From positions 1-5,799 of the forward strand of contig JAJQET010000205.1 of assembly GCA_021201515.1 (NCBI GenBank): 5,799 nucleotides of DNA, read 5' to 3'. Position 1 is the stretch's first letter. Each line of letters begins with the position of its first letter. This DNA is from Clostridiales bacterium (GTDB lineage Bacteria > Bacillota > Clostridia > Oscillospirales > Oscillospiraceae). Below the pieces are notes generated by a model, which saw nothing but the letters and a program-made list of their open reading frames with translations, made no database searches and was not told the origin of the DNA. This document shows positions 1 through 5,799 of this stretch, one piece after another. A program made the position numbers and the translations under genes.

Positions 1-690
1 AGCCTGGGGGAGATGATGATTGCCACCCGCTCCTCCGGATTTGTCGTGAAAAAAGGCGACAAGCTGTGCGGCACCAGAATCATCCCCCTCGTCATTGAGA
101 AGGAGAAAATGGAGGCGGCAAAGCAGGCCGCCGGAGATAAGCCGCTGCTCCGGCTTTATCCGCTGAAGGCGAAGCGATATGGCATTGTCACCACTGGGAA
201 TGAGGTTTATTATGGCCGGATTCAGGACACCTTCACCCCGGTCATCCAGGAGAAGCTGGCGGAGTACGGCTGTGAGATGGTGGCCCACGAAATCCTGAAC
301 GATGACCATGAGAAAATCACCGCCGCCATCCAGAAGATGCTGGCGGAGGGCTGCGAACTGGTGCTTTGCACCGGCGGCATGAGCGTGGACCCGGACGACA
401 AAACCCCGCTGGCCATCAAAAATACCGGAGCCAGCATTGTCTCTTACGGTGCGCCGGTGCTGCCTGGGGCCATGTTCCTGATGGCTTACGCCCAGGACGG
501 TCGGCCGATTTGCGGGCTGCCCGGCTGCGTGATGTACGCAAACCGCACCATTTTCGACCTGGTGCTGCCCTATCTGCTGGCGGATGTTCCCGTCACAGCG
601 GACTATCTGGCCGGGCTGGGGAACGGCGGTCTTTGCCTGAACTGCAAGGTGTGCCACTTCCCCAACTGCGGCTTCGGGAAGGGCGTTTGA
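1..690 (+). CDS. Molybdopterin-binding protein, MoeA/MogA-like (5' end missing)
   Basis: The frame is open from base 1 and ends at TGA 688-690. The ATG at 13 lies inside conserved sequence, so the true start is upstream and the N-terminal part is missing. Counting from that ATG, residues about 55-190 form a MoCF_biosynth fold: ITTG-type strand VTTGNEV (59-65), the MPT-binding loop CTGGMSVDPDD (119-129) and GLPGCVMY (168-175). These correspond to MoeA's TGG(V/M)S and LPGNP motifs but differ in detail, so this is a MoeA-related molybdopterin-binding protein rather than canonical MoeA. The tail has CLNCKVCHFPNC (208-219), four Cys and a His that could bind a metal or cluster; this is inference. 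It sits 32 bases upstream of moaC, on the same strand. Likely role: molybdopterin handling or molybdate insertion in the cytoplasm. Family sure, exact reaction not. Confidence 0.85.
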   Translation, partial: SLGEMMIATRSSGFVVKKGDKLCGTRIIPLVIEKEKMEAAKQAAGDKPLLRLYPLKAKRYGIVTTGNEVYYGRIQDTFTPVIQEKLAEYGCEMVAHEILNDDHEKITAAIQKMLAEGCELVLCTGGMSVDPDDKTPLAIKNTGASIVSYGAPVLPGAMFLMAYAQDGRPICGLPGCVMYANRTIFDLVLPYLLADVPVTADYLAGLGNGGLCLNCKVCHFPNCGFGKGV

Positions 691-722
691 CGAGTTCACT
701 TTAGAAGAAGGAGTATCCTCCC

Positions 723-1214
723 ATGGAGTTTACGCATATTGACGCAAACGGAAACGCAATCATGGTGGACGTCAGCGGAAAGCCGGTGACGGCTCGCACC
801 GCCGTTGCCACAGGCCGCATTACCATGAGCGAAGCCTGCTTTGCCGCCGTCCGGGACGGCACGGCGAAGAAGGGCGATGTGCTTGGCGTGGCTCAGGTGG
901 CCGGCATCATGGCGACGAAGCGCACGGCGGAGCTGATTCCCCTGTGCCACACCCTCGCGCTGACGAAGAGCGCCGTCACCTTCCGCCTGCTGCCAGAGTG
1001 CTGTGGCATCGAGGCCACCTGTACCGTCTCCTGTCAGGGCGTGACGGGGGTGGAGATGGAGGCGCTGACCGGCGTCTCCGTGGCGCTGCTGACGGTGTAC
1101 GATATGTGCAAAGCTGTAGATAAGCATATGATAATCGGTGAAATTCATCTGGTGGAAAAACATGGCGGCAAGAGCGGCGACTTCCAATTCAGTTCAGACG
1201 GAGGCGCACAATGA
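723..1214 (+). CDS. moaC: Cyclic pyranopterin monophosphate synthase MoaC
   Basis: A 163-residue protein, the usual MoaC length. MoaC converts the MoaA product 3',8-cyclo-7,8-dihydro-GTP to cyclic pyranopterin monophosphate, the second half of the first step of Moco synthesis, in the cytoplasm. Visible family motifs are [13 protein letters not shown] near the N-terminus, [14 protein letters not shown] (55-68), [10 protein letters not shown] (71-80), [26 protein letters not shown] (106-131). Residues aligned with the E. coli active site Lys51, His77, Asp128 and Lys131 are present as K50, H76, D127 and K130, so it looks active. The start is fixed by AGAAGGAG at 706-713, nine bases before ATG. 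Its stop overlaps the moaA start as ATGA, which indicates translational coupling with the next step enzyme. Confidence 0.97.
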   Translation: MEFTHIDANGNAIMVDVSGKPVTARTAVATGRITMSEACFAAVRDGTAKKGDVLGVAQVAGIMATKRTAELIPLCHTLALTKSAVTFRLLPECCGIEATCTVSCQGVTGVEMEALTGVSVALLTVYDMCKAVDKHMIIGEIHLVEKHGGKSGDFQFSSDGGAQ

Positions 1215-2182
1215 CCGACCAGTACGGACGAATCATCGACTATATGCGCCTCTCCATCACCGACCGCTGCAACCTCCGGTGCAAATACTGTATGCCGGAG
1301 GGGATAACGCTCACGCCCCATTGTGAGATCCTGACCTATGAGGAACTGCTGCGGGTGGCCGCTCAGACGGTGGCGCTGGGGGTGACAAAGTTTAAAGTCA
1401 CCGGCGGCGAACCACTGGTGCGGAAGGGCTGTGTGGACTTTGTGGGCCAGCTGAAAGCCCTCCCCGGCGTGGAGCAGGTCACCATGACCACCAACGGGCT
1501 GCTGCTGGGCGGGCAGCTGGAGGCGCTTGTGTCCGCCGGTCTGGACGCGGTCAACATCAGCTTGGACACCGTTGACAATGCAAAATATTGTCAACTGACC
1601 GGCTACCACGGTCAGCCGCTGCCCCGGCTGATGGGACTGCTGGAACAATGTGTAGCGCAGGGAATACGTACCAAGGTCAACGTGGTGCTGCTGGAGGAAA
1701 ATCAGGACGAGTTGGCGGAGCTGGCGTCCATCGCCCAGCATCTCCCGGTGGACGTGCGCTTTATTGAGCTGATGCCCATCGGCTACGGCGCATCCGCCTC
1801 CGGCTTCTCCCCTGACCGGGCGCTGGAGCAGCTGAAGGGCTGCTGGCCCGACCTGTCCCCCGCCTCGGAAAAGCGGGGCAACGGCCCGGCGCACTACTAC
1901 GCCAGTGCGTCCCTGATGGGGCGAATCGGCTTCATTGACGCAGTCAGCCACGCCTTCTGCGCAGACTGTAACCGGGTTCGGCTGACCAGCACGGGTCTGC
2001 TGAAGCCCTGCCTGTGCTATGAGACCAGCACGGATTTGAAAGCCGTTCTGCGCAGCGGAGGCTCCGACGTGGATTTGCGGGAGGCGCTGCGCCAGGCCAT
2101 CTATGCCAAACCGCGAGCCCACTGCTTCGCCCAGCGGGACAGCATCACGGAACAAAAGGGCATGAGCCAAATTGGAGGATAA
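1211..2182 (+). CDS. moaA: GTP 3',8-cyclase MoaA (radical SAM)
   Basis: A 323-residue radical SAM enzyme that rearranges GTP to 3',8-cyclo-7,8-dihydro-GTP, the first step of Moco synthesis; its product is the MoaC substrate. The N-terminal SAM-binding cluster motif C-x3-C-x2-C is C20, C24, C27 ([14 protein letters not shown]). GGEP follows at 65-68. The second, substrate-binding 4Fe-4S cluster is C250, C253 and C267 ([19 protein letters not shown]). The protein ends in MSQIGG, the conserved Gly-Gly tail needed in MoaA for activity. All key residues are intact. The start ATG overlaps the moaC stop by 4 bases and has GGAGG at 1200-1204, six bases upstream. The next gene starts only 4 bases after its stop, so it is mid-operon. 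Confidence 0.98.
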   Translation: MTDQYGRIIDYMRLSITDRCNLRCKYCMPEGITLTPHCEILTYEELLRVAAQTVALGVTKFKVTGGEPLVRKGCVDFVGQLKALPGVEQVTMTTNGLLLGGQLEALVSAGLDAVNISLDTVDNAKYCQLTGYHGQPLPRLMGLLEQCVAQGIRTKVNVVLLEENQDELAELASIAQHLPVDVRFIELMPIGYGASASGFSPDRALEQLKGCWPDLSPASEKRGNGPAHYYASASLMGRIGFIDAVSHAFCADCNRVRLTSTGLLKPCLCYETSTDLKAVLRSGGSDVDLREALRQAIYAKPRAHCFAQRDSITEQKGMSQIGG

Positions 2183-2186
2183 CACC

Positions 2187-2435
2187 ATGGGAAAGGTGAT
2201 CGCCGTCTGCACCAGTGAGGTGCGCGGAACACAAAAGAAAACGGTAGACAGCGGCTACTTCGCCGTGGACTGGGGCATCCGGGGGGACGCTCACGCAGGC
2301 AACTGGCACCGCCAGGTCAGCCTGCTCAGCGCTGACAAAATTGAAGCCTTTAACCGGCGGGGGCGGATGTTGCCCCCGGCGCATTTGGAGAGAATCTGGT
2401 GGTGGAGGGCTTCGACTTCCGCGCCCTCCCCGTAG
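2187..2435 (+). CDS. MOSC-MogA fusion, N-terminal MOSC fragment (frameshifted)
   Basis: ATG at 2187 follows GGAGG (2174-2178) with 8 bases spacing, four bases after the moaA stop. Residues 1-59 are the first part of a MOSC domain (MGKVIAVCTSEVRG, WGIRGDAHAG, WHRQVSLLS). From about residue 60 the frame is wrong: the 23-residue tail to TAG 2433-2435 is Trp/Pro/Arg-rich and has no family look. The other frame at the same place reads ADVAPGAFGENLVVEGF, the normal MOSC continuation with its GENL motif. The break is one missing base in the G-run 2359-2363. Repaired, the gene runs 2187-3121 and gives about 311 residues. MOSC domains are related to the Moco sulfurase C-terminus and handle sulfur or Moco. 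As it stands this is a truncated product, or an artefact of sequencing. Confidence 0.85.
   Translation: MGKVIAVCTSEVRGTQKKTVDSGYFAVDWGIRGDAHAGNWHRQVSLLSADKIEAFNRRGRMLPPAHLERIWWWRASTSAPSP
2359..2377 (+). other. Probable frameshift site (one G missing) in MOSC-MogA gene
   Basis: The G-run 2359-2363 has five G. Six are needed to join the upstream frame (codons at 2352, 2355, 2358 for Asn-Arg-Arg) to the downstream frame (codons from 2363, Ala-Asp-Val-Ala). The downstream frame has a stop (TAA 2351-2353) just upstream, so it cannot extend further left. The run forms one arm of an inverted repeat: GGGGGC at 2359-2364, seven-base loop, GCCCCC at 2372-2377. G-runs inside hairpins are prone to polymerase and sequencing slippage. 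A ribosome slipping -1 on GGG 2361-2363 would also restore the frame, but there is no heptamer slippery site or spaced stimulatory structure. Confidence 0.8.
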
Positions 2436-3121
2436 GCACCCTGCTGCGGTGCGGAGACGTGCTGCTGGAGATGACCCAAATCGGGAAGGACTGCCACAGT
2501 CACTGTGAGATTTATAAAAAGATGGGCGACTGCATCATGCCACGGGAGGGCGTCTTTGCCCGGGTGCTGGAACCGGGCGCCATCATGGTGGGGGATGAAA
2601 TGGTCATTGTCCCCCGTACCACGCCTCGTCCCTGGCAGGCCGCCGTTATCACCCTCAGCGATAAGGGCGCCCGCGGCGAGCGGGAGGACAAAAGCGGCCC
2701 CGCCATTGCGGCGCGGCTGAACGAGAACGGCTACGAGGTGGTGGAGCAGCTTCTGCTGGCAGACGACCCCGCCGCCCTGAAAAAGCAGCTGATGCGTCTG
2801 GCGGACCAACGGCAGTTGGATTTGATTCTGACCACCGGCGGCACCGGATTCAGCCCCAGGGATACCACTCCGGAGGCCACCCTGGCTGTGGCAGACCGGC
2901 AGGCGCCCGGCATTGCGGAGGCCATTCGCGCCGCCTCTCTATCCATTACGAAGCACGCCATGCTGTCCAGAGCGGTGTCCGTCATTCGGGGCAAGACCCT
3001 GATCATTAACCTGCCGGGCAGCCCGAAGGCCTGCATGGAGAGTATGGATGTGTTTCTGGACACCATCCCTCACGGCATGGGCCTGCTCCGCAACGAGGTA
3101 CAGGATTGTGCCCGTACCTGA
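2399..3121 (+). CDS. MOSC-MogA fusion, C-terminal part: rest of MOSC plus MogA/MoaB domain (frameshifted)
   Basis: This frame carries the rest of the MOSC domain and a full MogA/MoaB domain. From GTG 2399, residues 1-70 complete MOSC, including EMTQIGKDCHSHCEIYKKMGDC with the conserved Cys (C32) of the domain. Residues about 80-235 are MogA-like: AAVITLSDKGARGEREDKSGP (81-101), LTTGGTGFSPRDTTPEA (144-160) and NLPGSPKAC (204-212), the molybdopterin-binding loops. MogA adenylylates molybdopterin with ATP before metal insertion. GTG 2399 is only a formal start: matching MOSC sequence continues upstream in this frame to about 2363, so it belongs with the fragment starting at 2187. A GGAG at 2387-2390 could by chance allow restart, leaving the MogA domain translatable. 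The two domains act in the same pathway, which makes the fusion sensible. Confidence 0.88.
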   Translation: MVEGFDFRALPVGTLLRCGDVLLEMTQIGKDCHSHCEIYKKMGDCIMPREGVFARVLEPGAIMVGDEMVIVPRTTPRPWQAAVITLSDKGARGEREDKSGPAIAARLNENGYEVVEQLLLADDPAALKKQLMRLADQRQLDLILTTGGTGFSPRDTTPEATLAVADRQAPGIAEAIRAASLSITKHAMLSRAVSVIRGKTLIINLPGSPKACMESMDVFLDTIPHGMGLLRNEVQDCART

Positions 3122-3130
3122 TTTCCTTCG

Positions 3131-3159
3131 TTTATCCGCGTGTAAATCACGCTGATAAA
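3131..3159. promoter_or_regulatory. 29-base palindrome upstream of modA, candidate operator
   Basis: An almost perfect dyad: TTTATC (3131-3136), mismatch, GCGTG (3138-3142), spacer TAAAT, CACGC (3148-3152), mismatch, GATAAA (3154-3159). It lies 44 bases before the modA start in the only sizeable gap between the Moco genes and the transporter. No T-run follows on the + strand, so it does not look like an intrinsic terminator. A site for a molybdate-responsive repressor is the natural guess. The left flank TCGTTTAT partly recalls the ModE half-site CGTTATAT, but the right half does not, so the regulator is unknown. No convincing -35/-10 pair was seen. Confidence 0.55.
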
Positions 3160-3166
3160 AATAAAC

Positions 3167-3186
3167 CATCCCTGAAACACGGGATG
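3167..3186 (+). promoter_or_regulatory. Small hairpin directly before the modA ribosome binding site
   Basis: CATCCC (3167-3172), an 8-base loop, and GGGATG (3181-3186) form a six-pair stem. Its 3' arm touches the modA ribosome binding site AAAGGAG (3187-3193). It could affect modA translation or the mRNA 5' end. It is short enough to be chance. Confidence 0.3.
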
Positions 3187-3203
3187 AAAGGAGAAGTTGT
3201 ACC

Positions 3204-4166
3204 ATGAAACACAACCTGAAGAAAGCCCTCGCCCTGCTGATGGCGCTGGCCCTGGCCTGCGGCGCGGTCGCCTGCTCCGGCAGCAGCGACAGCACCACCG
3301 ACGGCGACAGCAGCACCGGAAGCAGCAGCGCAGCCGAAAGCAGCGCAGCCGACGCCTCCGAAAGCGCCGCCGCCAGCGAGGCCGGTGCAGAAAGCAGCGC
3401 CGCTGATGGGGAAGCCGAGGAAACCGAAGAGGTGGAGCTGATTGTCTTTGCCGCCGCCTCCATGACCGAGACCCTGACCGAAATCAAGGAAACCTACGAA
3501 GCCGCCCACGAGGGCGTCACCATCACCTATAACTTCGACTCCTCCGGCACCCTGAAAACCCAAATCGAGGAGGGCGCGGAGTGCGACCTGTTCATCTCCG
3601 CCGGGCAAAAGCAGATGGATCAGCTGGACATCACCGCTGACGCCGAAGTGAACACCGACGGACTGGACTTCGTCCTGGAGGAGAGCCGCATTGACCTGCT
3701 GGAAAACAGGGTTACGCTGTGCGTCCCCGATGGCAACCCCGCAGGCATTGAGAGCTTTGACGATTTGGCGGAAAAGCTGGCCGAGGGCAGCGTCTTTATG
3801 GCCATGGGCAACGAGGACGTGCCGGTGGGTCAGTACACCCAGAAGATTCTGGCTTACTACGGGCTTGATGAGGATGAACTGGCCAACGCAGGCTGCATTA
3901 CTTACGGCACCAACGTGAAGGAGGTCACCACTCAGGTTTCTGAGGCCAGCGTGGACTGCGGTGTTATCTACTGCACCGACGCCTACTCCGCCGGGCTGGA
4001 AATCGTGGACTATGCCACCGCCGAGATGTGCGGCCAGGTCATCTACCCCGCCGCTGTGCTGAAAACCAGCGCCAACCAGGAAGCCGCTCAGGAATTCCTG
4101 GACTACCTGACCACGGATGAGGCCATGGCGGTCTTTGAGAGCGTCGGCTTCGCGCCTGTCGCTTAA
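3204..4166 (+). CDS. modA: Molybdate ABC transporter substrate-binding lipoprotein ModA
   Basis: A 320-residue extracellular solute-binding lipoprotein that captures molybdate (possibly tungstate) and delivers it to ModB. Residues 1-23 are a lipoprotein signal peptide: MKHNLKKA, a hydrophobic core, and lipobox AVAC with C24 as the lipidated residue. Residues 25-76 are a Ser/Ala/Asp/Glu linker. The binding domain spans about 78-320: VFAAASMTETLTEI (81-94), FDSSGTLKTQIEEGAECDLFISA (111-133), EDVPVGQYTQKIL (204-216), VIYCTDAY (254-261) and GFAPVA at the C-terminus. Ser86 and Ser113/114 and a Tyr near 256-261 match oxyanion-binding positions of ModA. The start has AAAGGAG 10 bases upstream. The gene is followed by a strong hairpin before modB, as often seen when a binding protein is made in excess. 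ModA is well supported; molybdate versus tungstate preference cannot be read from the sequence. Confidence 0.95.
   Translation: MKHNLKKALALLMALALACGAVACSGSSDSTTDGDSSTGSSSAAESSAADASESAAASEAGAESSAADGEAEETEEVELIVFAAASMTETLTEIKETYEAAHEGVTITYNFDSSGTLKTQIEEGAECDLFISAGQKQMDQLDITADAEVNTDGLDFVLEESRIDLLENRVTLCVPDGNPAGIESFDDLAEKLAEGSVFMAMGNEDVPVGQYTQKILAYYGLDEDELANAGCITYGTNVKEVTTQVSEASVDCGVIYCTDAYSAGLEIVDYATAEMCGQVIYPAAVLKTSANQEAAQEFLDYLTTDEAMAVFESVGFAPVA
3276..3431 (+). repeat. Low-complexity Ser/Ala/acidic linker of ModA with imperfect repeats
   Basis: Codons 25-76 of modA, between the lipidated Cys and the binding domain, encode almost only Ser, Ala, Asp, Glu, Gly and Thr. The heptapeptide AESSAAD occurs twice (codons at 3333-3353 and 3387-3407) with similar DNA, and AGC/GCC-type codons dominate. 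It most likely acts as a flexible tether on the outer face of the membrane. Such stretches vary in length between related strains. Confidence 0.8.
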
Positions 4167-4178
4167 CGTAACGTTCAA

Positions 4179-4216
4179 GCAGGCCGACGGGGTTCTCGCT
4201 GCCCCGGTCGGCCTGC
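4179..4216 (+). promoter_or_regulatory. Strong hairpin between modA and modB
   Basis: GCAGGCCGAC-GGGG (4179-4192) pairs with CCCC-G-GTCGGCCTGC (4202-4216), 14 pairs with one bulged G and a nine-base loop. It begins 12 bases after the modA stop. The following bases ATCCTATCC contain no T-run, so it is not a classic intrinsic terminator. It fits an intercistronic element that stabilises modA mRNA or reduces modBC expression. Confidence 0.75.
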
Positions 4217-4228
4217 ATCCTATCCGGC

Positions 4229-4278
4229 AGCCGATGTGCGTCCGGTTCGCTGCAAAGCGGACAGGTGCTTCATCGGCT
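4229..4278 (+). promoter_or_regulatory. Second structured element before the modB ribosome binding site
   Basis: AGCCGATG (4229-4236) is the exact reverse complement of CATCGGCT (4271-4278). Inside it GTCCG (4240-4244) pairs with CGGAC (4258-4262). This gives a 50-base two-tier stem with internal loop, ending 15 bases before the modB ribosome binding site AAGGAGGAGG (4294-4303). It could be a leader structure acting on modB. I do not recognise it as a known riboswitch class. Confidence 0.5.
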
Positions 4279-4313
4279 TTCAGACCATGACACAAGGAGG
4301 AGGAACAGCCAAA

Positions 4314-4982
4314 ATGGATTGGTATCCCCTGTGGAACTCGGTGCGCATTGCCGCCATCAGCTGTGTATTGGTGTTCTTTTTCGGCATATTTTGTGCCTAT
4401 TATGCGGCAAAGCTGCCCAGGGCGGTCAAGGGGCTGCTGGACGTGGTGCTGACGCTGCCCATGGTGCTGCCCCCCACCGTCTGCGGCTACTTCCTGCTGC
4501 TGCTGTTCGGCGCGAAGCGTCCTCTGGGCATTTTCCTGGCGCAGTTCGGCATAAAATTTGTGATGACGTGGTATGGCGGCATTCTGGCGGCCTCCATAGT
4601 GGCGTTTCCGCTGATGTACCGCACCGCCCGGGGCGCATTCGAGAGCTTTGACGAGACCCTGGCCTATTCCGGCCAGACCCTGGGCCTGTCCAATACCTAC
4701 ATCTTCTGGCGCATCCGCATGCCGGCCTGCCGTCAGGGCATTTTGGCGGGGGTGGTGTTGGCCTTCGCCCGGGCGCTGGGGGAGTACGGCGCCACCAGTA
4801 TGCTGATTGGCTACACGCCGGGTAAAACGGCCACCATTGCCACCACCGTTTACCAGCTCTGGCGCACCAACGACGAGGCGGGCGCATTCCGGTGGGTGAT
4901 GGTCGACGTGGCCATCAGCACGGTGGTGCTGCTCTTTGTCAACCTGCTGGAGACCCGTCAGAAAAAGGTGGTGCGCAAATGA
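4314..4982 (+). CDS. modB: Molybdate ABC transporter permease ModB
   Basis: A 222-residue inner-membrane permease that forms the molybdate channel with ModC and receives substrate from ModA. Hydrophobic segments lie at about 10-31, 41-65, 85-103, 142-156 and 196-213. The family signature LTLPMVLPPTVCGY (47-59) is present, as is the ATPase-contacting EAA loop (ETLAYSGQTLGLSNTYIFWRIRMP, about 114-137) and ARALGEYGATSMLIGYTPGKT (152-172), typical of ModB. Start: the frame is open back to GTG 4236 and has an ATG at 4287, but MDWYPLWNSVRIA begins at ATG 4314 after AAGGAGGAGG (4294-4303), and the earlier starts would translate the ribosome binding site itself. Its stop overlaps the modC start as ATGA, so the two are coupled. 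Length is typical for ModB. Confidence 0.96.
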   Translation: MDWYPLWNSVRIAAISCVLVFFFGIFCAYYAAKLPRAVKGLLDVVLTLPMVLPPTVCGYFLLLLFGAKRPLGIFLAQFGIKFVMTWYGGILAASIVAFPLMYRTARGAFESFDETLAYSGQTLGLSNTYIFWRIRMPACRQGILAGVVLAFARALGEYGATSMLIGYTPGKTATIATTVYQLWRTNDEAGAFRWVMVDVAISTVVLLFVNLLETRQKKVVRK

Positions 4983-5760
4983 GCCTTTCCGTCAACATTT
5001 ACAAGCAGCTTGGCGACTTCACCCTGGACGTGGCCTTCGAGACAGACGGCGGCGTTCTGGGGCTGCTGGGCGCGTCCGGCTGCGGGAAAAGTTATACGCT
5101 AAAGTGTATCGCGGGCATTGAGCGGCCGGACAGAGGCCGTATCGCGCTGGACGGCACCGTGTTCTTTGACTCGGAGCAGCATATCGACCTGCCCCCGCAG
5201 AAGCGGCAGGTGGGCTACCTCTTCCAGAACTACGCCCTGTTCCCCAATATGACAGTGCGGCAGAACATCCTCTGCGGTCTGCACCACGAGAAAGACAAGG
5301 CGAAGCGGGAGGCGGCCTTGCAGCAGATGCTCTCCTTCCTACAGCTGGAGCCGCTGGTGAACCATCGCCCTGCCCAGCTCTCCGGTGGACAGGCTCAGCG
5401 GGTGGCGCTGGCGCGCATCCTGGTGAATCAGCCCCGGCTTCTGATGCTGGACGAGCCCTTCTCCGCCCTGGACACCCATCTGCGGGTGCGGCTCCAACTG
5501 GAGATGCAGGAACTGCTGAAGCAGTTTGGCAAGGATGTCCTGCTGGTCACCCACAGCCGGGATGAGGCGTACCACCTGTGCAGCCGCATTGCCGTCATGG
5601 ACGAGGGGCGTCTGCTGGCCCTCCAGGACACAAAAAAGCTGTTCGCCGACCCCGGGGACCGGCGCGCCGCCGCCCTGACCGGCTGCAAAAACATCGCCGA
5701 GGCGCGGAAGGTGGGGGAGTACGAGGTGGAGGTGCCGGAATGGGGGGTGCGCTTCACTAC
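4979..5760 (+). CDS. modC: Molybdate ABC transporter ATP-binding protein ModC (3' end missing)
   Basis: The ATPase subunit that powers molybdate import with ModB. ATG 4979 overlaps the modB stop, with AAGGTGG at 4965-4971. The frame stays open to the end of the window without a stop, so it is easily missed. All nucleotide-binding motifs are present: Walker A GASGCGKS (31-38), Q-loop Q83 (LFQNYALFP), signature LSGGQAQRVALARIL (134-148), Walker B LLMLDEP (154-160), D-loop SALD (162-165) and H-loop H192 (THSRDEAY). After about 230 the C-terminal region starts (TGCKNIAEARKV), where ModC-type proteins carry a regulatory or oxyanion-binding extension. About 260 genuine codons are seen. Codons beyond about 261 come from adapter sequence and are not protein; the real C-terminus is unknown. 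Confidence 0.95.
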
Positions 5761-5799
5761 CTGTCTCTTCTCCACCTCTGACTCTGCCGACGATCTACT
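5761..5799. other. Illumina Nextera adapter read-through at the contig end (artefact)
   Basis: Bases 5761-5793 match the reverse complement of the Nextera Read 1 adapter: the mosaic end CTGTCTCTTATACACATCT followed by GACGCTGCCGACGA, with 29 of 33 identical. The four differences (5770, 5772, 5776, 5783) are three A-to-C and one G-to-T, the usual Illumina dye-confusion pairs. The last six bases, TCTACT, equal the start of the reverse complement of i5 index AGAGTAGA (as I recall, x504). Genomic sequence therefore stops at about 5760. Confidence 0.93.

Noticed and set aside
2172..2186. TTG 2172 as start of the MOSC gene
   Set aside because: It lies inside moaA and covers its own ribosome binding site; ATG 2187 with GGAGG 8 bases upstream gives the normal MOSC N-terminus.
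1145..2212. Long minus-strand open frame opposite moaA (355 codons)
   Set aside because: It is the antisense shadow of moaC/moaA in GC-rich DNA; the product has no recognisable domain, while the + strand encodes a complete MoaA with all cluster cysteines.
3122..3203. Intrinsic terminator or Moco/tungstate riboswitch before modA
   Set aside because: No T-run follows either stem, and the 82-base gap is too short and simple for the Moco riboswitch, which is a larger multi-stem RNA usually found before Moco genes.
3147..4295. Long minus-strand open frame opposite modA (382 codons)
   Set aside because: Gly/Ala/Val-rich mirror of modA and its linker with no family motifs; modA on the + strand has a signal peptide, lipobox and binding motifs.
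4236..4313. Upstream starts for modB (GTG 4236 or ATG 4287)
   Set aside because: They would translate the second hairpin and the ribosome binding site; ATG 4314 has ideal spacing and begins the typical ModB N-terminus.
5761..5799. Last 13 codons of modC (CLFSTSDSADDL)
   Set aside because: They are encoded by adapter sequence, not by the genome.

Overview
The window is one co-directional (+ strand) locus for making the molybdenum cofactor (Moco) and importing molybdate. The high GC content, strong AGGAGG-type ribosome binding sites, a lipoprotein solute-binding protein with a Ser/Ala/Glu-rich linker, and a MOSC-MogA fusion suggest a GC-rich anaerobic Clostridia, plausibly an Oscillospiraceae gut bacterium. 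That placement is inferred from protein style, not from a marker gene.

Layout. Bases 1-690 hold the 3' part of a MoeA/MogA-like molybdopterin-binding protein with a cysteine-rich tail. Next come moaC (723-1214) and moaA (1211-2182, overlapping moaC by 4 bases). A gene encoding a MOSC domain fused to a MogA/MoaB domain spans 2187-3121, but it is broken into two frames by a single missing G in a G-run near 2359-2363. After an 82-base gap containing a long palindrome and a small hairpin comes modA (3204-4166), a lipoprotein molybdate-binding protein. A 147-base gap with two hairpins leads to modB (4314-4982), the permease, which overlaps modC (4979 onward), the ATPase, by 4 bases. modC is cut off at the right edge.

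How the genes work together. MoaA and MoaC convert GTP to cyclic pyranopterin monophosphate. MogA-type domains adenylylate molybdopterin, and MoeA-type proteins insert molybdate. ModABC brings molybdate into the cell. The MPT synthase (MoaD/MoaE) and MobA-type genes are not in this window.

Two sequence-quality points matter. The last 39 bases (5761-5799) are not genomic: they match the reverse complement of an Illumina Nextera Read 1 adapter, apparently continuing into an i5 index, so the true contig ends near 5760. The MOSC-MogA frameshift may be a sequencing or assembly error or a real mutation. I found no CRISPR array, mobile element, rRNA or tRNA gene, and no convincingly new system; the least explained parts are the non-coding dyads around modA.
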